Shown here piece by piece: positions 9,236 through 17,224 of a stretch of DNA of 27,818 bases. The notes beneath the pieces were generated by a model. The model worked only from the letters and a program-made list of their open reading frames with translations, did no database searches and had not been told where the DNA came from. The stretch's first letter is position 1; the number at the start of each line of letters is the position of its first letter. This DNA is from Azolla pinnata. Its lineage: Eukaryota > Streptophyta > Polypodiopsida > Salviniales > Salviniaceae. Made by a program: the position numbers and the translations under genes. The stretch lies in contig JBBBWG010005559.1 in assembly GCA_037176905.1 (NCBI GenBank), forward strand, positions 1 to 27,818. Direction: 5' to 3'.

Positions 9236-9239
9236 GGAA

Positions 9240-9955
9240 TCGAGGTTGGGCCCGATAGGGTCGCCGCAAGTCAGGACAAGAACATCGGCTCTATCGATCA
9301 TCTGTCTGCTTCAGAATATAGTGCCAGTTCATCAACATTTCACTGAACATGCCCATGCATATAAAACCATGGTCGATCCTTTGTTGAGATTAGTAAGTAA
9401 TTTGGAGGTGCTCCCTTGTATTTATCGTAGTACATCTTGCCGTTAAGAGATGTTTGCTTTGAATGTCACTCCGCAAGTCACACTGGTCGTGTCATCTTGC
9501 TCCCTACTTAACTTCTTGAGCATCCAAATCAAGCCAAACTGATAGATTAAGAAGCCTTGTCTTTTCTTGCACGATCAACCCACTTACCCTCCTAATCCAA
9601 CCCGATCATACATCGTAATCCCTAATCCCTTGATCTTGTCTCCAATCTTTGTATTAAAAAGAACTCAAAACTACAATCGATAAGGCAAAGAACTAACACC
9701 TCTATAAGTTCTGATTTCACTATTTAGATCTATAAACATAACCATATTACGATGAGTTTTGTGAGATGTCATATACTCATTAAGTACCAAAAGGGGTTAT
9801 TTAGTAGAAAAAACATAAAAACGTTTGAGTGATTTCTCAAGTGATGGGGGGGAAGCCATACAAGAGGTCTCTTGTAGACGGGGATGAATCCCAAGTAAAG
9901 AAGAATTTTTTTTTTTGTTTTCCATGAATATTTGAATTACTTTGCAAGCCTTGAA
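9240..9955. other. Intergenic, no gene seen
   Basis: This mildly AT-rich sequence contains a 9-base T run at about 9907 and a GGGGGGG run near 9846. No tRNA fold, long frame or repeat array is apparent. Confidence 0.4.
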
Positions 9956-9959
9956 ATTG

Positions 9960-10620
9960 ACTTTTTAAGATATGAACAATTTGTATCCAAATTCCACTAA
10001 TGGTCATTGTTGGGGGCTCAAGTTCCTTTTGATATATGACATCTTCTTTTCCAAATGAACCATGTAATTACAGGGCTAATTTAACTCTCAGGGTTCGTCC
10101 TTGCAAATAGATTATTGTTGCTCACTCAACTTGACCCCTTCTCTAATGGCTTGTAAACCTTCAAAATAATATTCATTTGTTTCGAGACCTGACTCATAAT
10201 CTATAGGTTATACTTTTAGGACTAGCCACATAACTGATCCCCATTTGAAAGTGTGTTTGTTTAATAGAGGGCAAGTAGCCTCACGAAGCGTCCCCAAATT
10301 TGATGGGGGCCCATTGCAATCCCATAGAACATGCCTTTATGTTTCAATTTCTTCATTGTAAAAAGAGAAAGGCAACACAAAAGTAAAATAACTTTATGTA
10401 ATCGTTTTCTTACTGGTATAACTTTGTGTGCATTTTGTCAATCAATGGTAGTGATTTTTCTTTGAGGTTTTTTTTCTTCCTCATAATTATTGCCAAAAGA
10501 ATTTCCCAAATTTATCGTATATACCGTGACTTGCCCAATAGTTAGTGGTTGCAAGGACATTTTACTTTTTTCTTGCATTATACGTTTGCCAAGCTTTACA
10601 AAATAACTAAAAAACTAATA
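9960..10620 (-). mobile_element. Decayed non-LTR retroelement relic (zinc-binding RT region)
   Basis: Broken minus-strand frames contain, in the expected order, VIPVRKRLHK (near 10440), a Cys-containing stretch, KLKH followed after a shift by HVLWDCNG (10316-10333), then KHTFKWGSVMWLVLK (near 10250) and ITWFIWKRRCHISKG (near 10050). This resembles the C-terminal zinc-binding region after plant LINE-type reverse transcriptases (pattern: lPvgxRl...CpxC...ETxxHvLwxC...W). Several stops and frame changes interrupt it, so it is inactive. The assignment rests on remembered motifs and is tentative. Confidence 0.42.
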
Positions 10621-10949
10621 TTTTTTCTTCCTTGCAAGAAGGTGTTTGGTGAGATGTATTCTCCCAGGTCCCATATTAGTCTTTTTAATTGAAGAGTTCC
10701 TGAAAACTCATATCTGACAAGATATGCCTATCATAAGGGGATTAATATCAATGATCCATTTCTTTCTATGACAAGCCACAATTATGATTTTCTTAGAAGT
10801 GCATTATTAAGCTCGGAGGTTATAACTTTATGGAGAGATTTGTAAACAACCTAATGGGTGATTAAGAAGAATTTTTTTTGAATTATTTATATTTTCATTA
10901 ATGTCTCGATGTCTTTACAACCCATGATTAACTTGATTATATGTTGATA

Positions 10950-11415
10950 ATCATTATAAAATACTTTAAAACATTTTAAAATAGGTATATATATTTATTC
11001 ATTTAGACTTATCAGATTAAATACTTATTACTTATCTTATTTATTTTAACTTTTTGTTTTACTATATAAATATTCAGTTAACTCTCTTTCCTATTGTCTC
11101 TCATTTTATTCTTTTTTTCTCATTTTCTTGTATTATTATTAATCTCTCTTGCTTTCAAGTAATATGTCGATTACTCTAAAATATTTTAGAACACTCGTTG
11201 TGAACCTCTAAATAAAGACCTATCTATTCACTTAAACCTATTCGTGTCAACATAAGTTTTCAAGTTTCATAATTAACCCACTTATCATACCATTTTTCCT
11301 CTTCGTAATATAAATATTCACTTAGCTTACTTGATTTTATCCTTGTCTCTCACAATGTTCCTTTTTTCATTTTATTTCTATTCTTAATCTCTCATCTATA
11401 TACCCATCGACAATG
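10950..11415. repeat. Diverged tandem duplication, about 215-bp unit, AT-rich
   Basis: Two copies follow one another, about 10956-11175 and 11176-11415. Both contain, in order, TAAAATA(C/T)TTTA(A/G)AACA, an ATATAAATATTCA(G/C)TTA word, a TTGTCTCTCA block, a TTTTTTCTCATTTT-like block, an AATCTCTC word and an ATGTCGAT/CATCGACAATG word. The function is unknown and there is no coding potential. Confidence 0.55.
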
Positions 11416-12003
11416 TTGTTGGTTATCTAATGTTATGTTGTTGCAAAATGCGCACTTTATAATTGAAATATGTTTTAGAAAACCCTAACTTATTCTGCAC
11501 GTATTTTCCGTTTTGGAACTGTCGTTTTTCTAAGTCAAATTTATAAATGTAAAAAATAATCTGACCTAGGGCTACAATTTTGTCTTGAAAGTGAACATGA
11601 GTCATTTTATAACCTTAAGTTTGGAATTTGATTTTCTACAATCTAGGACTGTATAAATTTACTAATGCTAGGAAATGGAATATGAAAAAAAATTCGTGAT
11701 ATATGGGTCTAATAAAATATAATCTTACATATTTATTTAACATACTTTAACATATTTAACTACGTATTGAACAATAGTATATTAAAATACATACTTGAAG
11801 TACTTTTAAACTTTTTATCAAACACTTTTAAAAATACGTAGCATACGCCGTGTAAGCATACAATACATGCTACATATGTAACAACCACGATTTAAGGCAT
11901 GTTATAGGCAAAACCATGACCTGCAGGTTAACAATACTTTTCCTAACTTCACCTTATGCTTAATGGTAAGAAGGGTTGAAGATCGAATTGTTATCAATTC
12001 CAC
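11416..12003. other. AT-rich intergenic DNA, no gene seen
   Basis: The sequence is AT-rich with several near-palindromic TAC/GTA words around 11740-11880. No frame, tRNA or recognizable mobile element is supported. Confidence 0.4.
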
Positions 12004-12080
12004 AATGCACAATAACTTACTGAGGGGGTCAAGCATCCATTTGAAGACATTGTATCGCATGTCCGATCGTGCACAACTCG
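12004..12080 (+). repeat. Left 77-bp copy flanking the N gap
   Basis: This is identical base for base to 12181-12257. It starts AATGCACAATAACTTACTGA and ends CGTGCACAACTCG. See the gap feature. Confidence 0.95.
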
Positions 12081-12180
12081 NNNNNNNNNNNNNNNNNNNN
12101 NNNNNNNNNNNNNNNNNNNNNNNNNNNNNNNNNNNNNNNNNNNNNNNNNNNNNNNNNNNNNNNNNNNNNNNNNNNNNNNN
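12081..12180. other. Assembly gap of exactly 100 N
   Basis: Exactly 100 unknown bases of fixed-length filler, as used between contigs. The same 77 bp occur immediately on both sides, which suggests two contig ends that overlap but were not merged. Confidence 0.97.
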
Positions 12181-12257
12181 AATGCACAATAACTTACTGA
12201 GGGGGTCAAGCATCCATTTGAAGACATTGTATCGCATGTCCGATCGTGCACAACTCG
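12181..12257 (+). repeat. Right 77-bp copy flanking the N gap
   Basis: This is a perfect duplicate of 12004-12080 on the far side of the N run. After it the sequence continues uniquely with GGTGCTGAAGG. Confidence 0.95.
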
Positions 12258-13451
12258 GGTGCTGAAGGAATGTTTGTTTAACTAAGGAAAGGAAGCTATA
12301 CCTACTCGAGCTTAACCAGCCGCTAAAATTGCACACACACACACACACACACACTCTTTGATGGGGTTTTTACTTTCTTGATGGGTGTTTGTTGAGGGCG
12401 GGGCGGGATTAGCGCATGCTTGACTCATCTCATCGTATAAGGTTGTGGTCTGATTATTTTTAGATATATCAAGGCAATGCGATATATATGCGATTGGAAC
12501 TTGGGCAAATGGGGTTCTTGGTTTCTGTTGTGTTATTTGTGGGGAGTCACAAACCAAACACGCAAAGGCTTTGAAAGAGACTATATATGCGGTGTTTTTT
12601 TTTACACCCCTTCATGGATTGGTGGTTTGATCTTCCATCTCGGATACGATGCTTTGATAGCCACATGTATAAAAGAAGAAGAAGAAGAAGAAGAAGAAGA
12701 ATCGAAAACAACGATCCCATACAAAGATTTGACTTTTAGTTACCAGCGAGTTGTGAGTCGGTCGTCACGAGTGATGTAGCGATGATGTTAACAGTGTCAT
12801 GGGAAAATGATTAGCACGGGATTGGGGTCCATTCCTTCCTGGTCCCTAAACCGATCAAATCGAGGTGGAGTTTGACGCAAGGGCTGCTGCTGCTGGTCCA
12901 ATATGGCTGCCAATAATTCGATGGACGAATGCTAGACTTCACCGTCGTGATTAGATCCGTATCATTGGAATTAATTCGCGCAGAGGGGACTAGTTATGGA
13001 AGAGGACCTTGTTTTAACAGTCAGTTGCAGAACCCTGAACCATGGCGCCATCTCTTCTGATAGGGCTCCATACATGTACCTGTATCTGAATCTCGATCCG
13101 TATTTTGTGGCGATGGACCCACCCACTGCATAATTGCCGGGTGTTGAAAGTCGGTATTTGGCATGCGTCCACACAGTGCGGCGTATTTGTTCGACCCTGG
13201 CTTTCTGTCAAAATCTAGCAGAAGAGTCCGACACAAAGCAAGCCTCCTTTTTTTTTTTTTAAAGAGGGAGTTCTCCTTTCAATTCTCCTCTTATCAAATC
13301 CATCCCCCTTGTTTTCTTCATCATCCTTAAGAAACATCATCCTTACCCCTTTGTGGGGAGCTGGAAAAAACGCCAAGCCTCTTCTTGTAAGCTCCTCCCA
13401 GAAGCCAAAAAAAGAAGAAGAAGAAGAAGAAGAAGAAGAAGAAAAGCCGAG
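12258..13451. other. Intergenic / upstream of the charged-protein gene
   Basis: It holds (CA)n at 12332, (GAA)n at 12674-12702 preceded by a TATAAAAG word at 12668, a T12 run near 13249, CT-rich sequence at 13260-13340 and (GAA)n at 13409-13443, just before the ATG at 13452. The CT/GAA-rich final 200 bp is typical of a plant 5' leader, which is an inference. No other gene is supported. Confidence 0.45.
12332..12354. repeat. (CA)n microsatellite
   Basis: About eleven CA units in an intergenic position. Confidence 0.95.
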
Positions 13452-14270
13452 ATGGCCAACCCCAGATCTCAGCTCGGGCCGATCGAGGAAGCTCCCGACG
13501 ACGATGAGAAGCCCGAATCGGCAGTGCGATCCGATCGCGGCGAGCATCGGGACGCGGCCACCGATGGGCATGGGCACGACGATCGCAACGACGATCGCAA
13601 CGACGATCGCAACGGCGATCGCAACGGCGATCGCAACGACGATCGCAACGACGATCGCAATGGCGATGATGGTGGCGGCGATGATGATGATGGCGATGAT
13701 GATGGCGGCGGCGATGATGATAGCGACGGCGGGAGCACGAGGAAGGATTCGAGCTTCCGGCGATGGCTAGCGAGCGTGGTGAGGAGGATCTTCGCGGGGC
13801 GGCGCCGCCACGTCAGCCGCCACGTGGCGGCGGCGCCGGGGCTAGCAGGAGGCTACAAGAGGCTTAGGAGGAGGAGGAGGAGGGGGAAGAGGAGGAGGAG
13901 CTTAGGAGAGGAGGAAGAGGAAGAAGGGGCGAGAAGGGCGCATTCGCACCCGCGCCGGCGGGGGACGCCGCTGAGGCTGCGGCGGCCGCTGACGTGGCGC
14001 GCGCTCACGCCGTCGGCCGTGATGACGAGGATCCGGGAATTGTACGTGCGCTTGCTGCTGGCGGCGGAGTCGCGGATGATGATGGCCGGCGCCGGCGCCG
14101 GCATCATGATCGTGGCCGCCGGCAACGTGGCCGCGTTCGGATCCAAGCCCGCGTCCTTCCCGCCCAATCCCCCGAAAGAGTATGACCCCAAACTCCTGGT
14201 GCAGCTCTATGCACCGGCTCCTCCTCCTCCTCCCAATCTGCCCAACAACATGTCAAGCTTTGCCAGGTAG
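13452..14270 (+). CDS. Charged low-complexity plant protein, 272 aa, function unknown
   Basis: The ATG at 13452 is in good context (CCGAGATGGCC) and opens an intronless frame of 272 residues ending TAG. The N-terminal third is acidic, with tandem DDRN/GDRN tetrapeptides and then Asp/Gly runs (about residues 43-95). A basic middle follows with Arg-rich strings (KRLRRRRRRGKRRR) interrupted by poly-Glu. The more ordinary C terminus reads RIRELYVRLLLAAESRMMM, then NVAAFGSKPASFPPNPP, EYDPKLLVQLY and a Pro run. The C-terminal part vaguely resembles a plant-specific family of unknown function with an RIRxxYVxxM helix and a FDxKLVxExY box; this is from memory and weak. No signal peptide is seen. The Arg clusters could act as nuclear localization signals. 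The frame is open upstream to 13353 but only from a GTG. Confidence 0.6.
   Translation: MANPRSQLGPIEEAPDDDEKPESAVRSDRGEHRDAATDGHGHDDRNDDRNDDRNGDRNGDRNDDRNDDRNGDDGGGDDDDGDDDGGGDDDSDGGSTRKDSSFRRWLASVVRRIFAGRRRHVSRHVAAAPGLAGGYKRLRRRRRRGKRRRSLGEEEEEEGARRAHSHPRRRGTPLRLRRPLTWRALTPSAVMTRIRELYVRLLLAAESRMMMAGAGAGIMIVAAGNVAAFGSKPASFPPNPPKEYDPKLLVQLYAPAPPPPPNLPNNMSSFAR
13577..13662 (+). repeat. 12-bp in-frame coding repeat (DDRN)
   Basis: About seven units of GACGATCGCAAC or GGCGATCGCAAC encode DDRN/GDRN tetrapeptides in the charged protein, followed by GATGATGGC-type units encoding Asp/Gly. Confidence 0.93.
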
Positions 14271-14317
14271 AAGCTCTAAAGCTTTTCCCCATGATGCTAT
14301 CCCCCAATAAACTCATG

Positions 14318-14478
14318 AAATGTCCGCCCAACCCGATCCCCAAATGTCCGCCCAACCCGATCCCCAATGTCCCCGCCCAACCCGATCCCCAAATGTCCGC
14401 CGAACCCGATCCCCGATGTCCCCGCCCAACCCGATCCCCAAATGTCCCCGCCCAACCCGATCCCCCAAATGTCCGCCC
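14318..14478 (+). repeat. 22-25-bp minisatellite just past the stop codon
   Basis: About seven units of CGCCCAACCCGATCCCCAAA plus TGTC, with small length differences (AATGTCC or AATGTCCC spacers), start about 50 bp after the TAG at 14270. They probably lie in the 3' untranslated region of the charged-protein gene. Confidence 0.92.
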
Positions 14479-14559
14479 GCCCATTTCTTGACCCCCCAAT
14501 CTCATCTGTCCGCGCCCCGGAATTCGCCCCTCCATGATTGATGTGTATCAAAATGCCAT

Positions 14560-15120
14560 TCCAACATCATCTATTGGCATGGGCATGATGGATCAAAAGA
14601 AACTCAAAAAAAAAATAAAAACAAAAGAAGCCTTGTCTTCTTCTTCACTTTCTCCATATGCATGTACACAAACGCATACACGTACATGCATGTACACAAA
14701 CGCATACACGTACATGCATGCACACATGCATGCACAAACGCATATGCATACATACATGAGGGCCATGTGCTCATATGCTATGCCAATCAAACACCATTGA
14801 TGTGTGCAACGCAACAGCACATACATATGCATACATACATGAGGGCCATGTGGTCATGTGCTATGCCAATCAAAACGCACCATTGGCATGGATGGGCATG
14901 ATGGTGGAAAAAAGCCCCGCCTTCTTCTTCTTCTTCTTCTTCTTCTTCTTCACTTTCCTATGGATATGCATGTACATACATACATGCATGCATACATACA
15001 TACATACATACATACATACACACACATACAGACACACACATACAGACACACATACATACACACGCATATGCATACATACATGCCTGCATGCATGCATGAG
15101 GACCATGTGTATGTAGTAGG
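14560..15120. repeat. Tandem duplication of a 300-bp CATG/TTC-rich block
   Basis: Copy 1 (about 14570-14860) and copy 2 (about 14870-15120) share the order: ATTGGCATGGGCATGATGG-like start, CTTCTTCTTCACTTTC, ATATGCATGTACA, CATACA-rich run, and CATGAGG(G/A)CCATGTG. Inside copy 1 a 28-bp word beginning GCATGTACACAAACGCATAC occurs twice in tandem near 14660-14715. A block with CATGAGGGCCATGTG and GCTATGCCAATCAAA occurs at 14750 and 14838. This region is noncoding. Confidence 0.7.
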
Positions 15121-15240
15121 TGACCTACACATCATGCATGTGGTGGCTTGGTGCCCTGCATCCAATGTTCATCCATCCATCCATACATGCTCATTCATCT
15201 TTCCATCTGCAGCATGCATGCATGCATGCATGCACATAGG
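14960..15240. repeat. (CATA)n and (GCAT)n microsatellites
   Basis: Runs of CATACATA, CACACATACAGA and GCATGCATGCATGCATGCAT (15213-15232) alternate purine and pyrimidine almost continuously. Confidence 0.9.
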
Positions 15241-15717
15241 AAGAGGATGTGGTCCTCCACATGTGTAAGGGGGCAGGCACACACCAACCTGTCACGCCAA
15301 AGATCGGTGGCGGCCATTGCCACAAATCTCGCCGCAAACTGCTCTCTCGAATGAACGATTTTTTCACTCTTTTTCTCCTTAATCAATCGTCGACAATCCT
15401 TCTTCTTCTGTTTCCAGCTATGAAACGCAACAGTATTGTGTCTGGCTCGGGACAATTGCTTCTCCGCCGGTGTACCCAGATCCCCCGCTTTCTTTTTTGG
15501 CACAGTAGAAGCTGCCAATCTTGCCTAACTCTATAAGAGCCGAACTAGCTCGAGGACCGAGCTATAAGAACCAACAAAAGATCAGGAAGAGAGTGACAAA
15601 AGAAAAAAGACAAGAAAGATCAGCGCCCCCCTTTCGACAACCTGAGACAAATTATTCCAAACCATATCTTACTACCCCCACTAGTGTTGATTCGAAATCA
15701 TACCTTTGGATCATGCA
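15241..15717. other. Intergenic, possible 3' region of the micro-gene
   Basis: No long frame is supported. On the minus strand, a donor-like CAAAG/GTATGA lies at about 15700 and an acceptor-like TGTCTCAG near 15640, just past the stop of the candidate micro-gene. They could mark a 3' UTR intron or a different C-terminal exon. Confidence 0.3.
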
Positions 15718-15917
15718 CTAGAAAGGACTTGCTCCCTCAGCTAACTGACTATGAGCCATAACAGCATCGACAAGGGTCTCGACGTCTATGAAGCCCCCAC
15801 TCATATGATAAGCAGGAGGCAAAGCAAGTCCTGGAAATATAATCTCGAGGGCCTAGTTTGTCGTAGTGCCGATAATGTTTGATTCATACCCTGAATGCTT
15901 TCGAAATCAGACGCCAT
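15718..15917 (-). CDS. Candidate two-exon micro-gene, 46 aa, unknown function
   Basis: On the minus strand, CACCATGGCG at 15917 opens a 28-base exon (15890-15917) ending CAGG/GTATGA. After a 59-bp putative intron with acceptor ATATTTCCAG/GA, exon 2 (15718-15830) continues in frame to a TAG. The peptide begins MASDFESIQGLALPPAYH, then MSGGFIDVETLVDAVMAH, and ends EGASPF. Good start context, good splice signals and protein-like composition support it. Short length, the very short intron and no recognised family weaken it. The plus-strand frame over the same bases (from 15895) looks less protein-like. It could also be a fragment of a larger or dead gene. Confidence 0.38.
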
Positions 15918-16510
15918 GGTGAGATGCGAGAAAAACTACAAGAAAAAAATCGATGTCTCAATGGATTACAGTTATGATTCACACAACATCGATGCCAAAG
16001 AAAAAAGACATGGAGAGATACACACGAGATACGGTCTTGTCCCACACACGATAAGCCTCATAACAGCCGATTGGACAATTAGGAATGCAATTATAATCGA
16101 TCAGGTGTCATTAAAGCAGAGACGTGCGATTTATGAACAAACACGAGATCAATCAAATGATATGGACCCATGGATTAAAGACGCGATTCATTGATTGCCC
16201 AGAATGACAGAGCAAGAACACACATGCATCTGACCAATCCCGACCAGCCGCGCATAGCGACAAAGTATCGAGAGCTCTCGCTAGACAACATTGTTGTGGG
16301 ATCTTGTCTGATTATCTATGTGGTGCTAATGATATGATCATCTCGATGATAATAGATCGGATCGGATCGTAGTTTGTGCATTGTCTATGTATTGAGTCTG
16401 GTCAAAGTTCCATATGGCCAAAAACATTACACAAGGCCATTCCCTTCATTTGGGCCCCAACTCATTTCCACATTCTTTTCCAACATAACAACCACATATT
16501 GTGCCTTGGC
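15918..16510. other. Intergenic, no gene supported
   Basis: The region holds a plus-strand frame of 99 codons at 15895-16194 without family features, and a GGATCGGATCGGATCG-like run near 16355. The part after about 16370 may belong to the upstream region of the PPR gene at 17225. Confidence 0.35.
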
Positions 16511-16960
16511 TTTCACTCACATGTGGAAACCATACAAGGGATTTCTTGAAGCCATGGAGAAAGGGGGCACTTGTAGAAGTCAAGCTGGACATCCAAAAGA
16601 AGGAAGGAGGAGGAGGCAGTGATGATGGTGGTGGTGGTGGTGGTGGTGGTGGTGGTGATGCTGCTGATGCTGATCATGATGTTTTGATGGCTTCACCCAC
16701 ATGTGGAAACCATAGAAGGGGATTCTTGAAGCCATGGAGAAAGAGGGCACTTGTAGAAGTCAGCTGGATAGCCAAAAGAAGCAAGGAGGAGGAAGCAGTG
16801 ATGATGGTGATGATAATGATGATGTTGTGATGGCTTCACCCACATTTGGAAACCATACAAGGGGATTCTTCAAGCCATGGAGAAAGAGGGCACAGATAGA
16901 AGTCAGCTGGATAGGCAAAAAGAGGAAGAGAGAGGAGGCAGTGATGCTGCTGGTGGTGGT
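16511..16960 (+). repeat. Three tandem copies of a 143-180-bp unit upstream of the PPR gene
   Basis: Copies begin with CACATGTGGAAACCATA or a close variant at 16518, 16698 and 16841. Each continues with a GGGATTCTTGAAGCCATGGA-like block, AGAAAGAGGGCAC, GAAGTCAGCTGGATA and GGAGGAGGCAGTGATG, then a GGT/GAT microsatellite of differing length. Copies 1 and 2 remain open in one frame, but the product is low-complexity and no start or domain supports a gene. The copies lie 280-700 bp upstream of the PPR start, so they may be part of its promoter or leader. Confidence 0.85.
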
Positions 16961-17062
16961 GGTGGTGATGGTGATGGTGATGGTGAAGGTGATGGATATG
17001 GTGAAGGTGATGGATATGGTGAAGGTGAAGGTGAAGGTGATGGTGATGGTGATGGTGAAGGT
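16945..17062. repeat. (GGTGAT/GGTGAA)n microsatellite
   Basis: A compound GGT, GATGGT and GAAGGT run terminates the third tandem copy. Confidence 0.93.
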
Positions 17063-17224
17063 GAAGTACTCACTAAACACTCCAAGAACCTGCAAGAAGC
17101 TTCACAAGGTACGCCATATCTCTACCCCAAAATGTTACCACATTCTTCGTGTCAGCCTATTGTCTTTGGGACCTGTTAATGCATTTCCACAAAGGAAGTC
17201 TTTCGGATTTCCTCTGCAATTGTG

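Noticed and set aside
12477..12779. 100-codon plus-strand frame with a poly-Glu tract
   Set aside because: There is no domain, the Glu run is a GAA microsatellite, and composition is not protein-like.
14318..14478. CRISPR-like array of 22-25-bp units
   Set aside because: It is a contiguous minisatellite without unique spacers or cas genes.
15895..16194. 99-codon plus-strand frame
   Set aside because: It has no recognizable features and overlaps, antisense, exon 1 of the micro-gene candidate; support is weaker than for the opposite strand.
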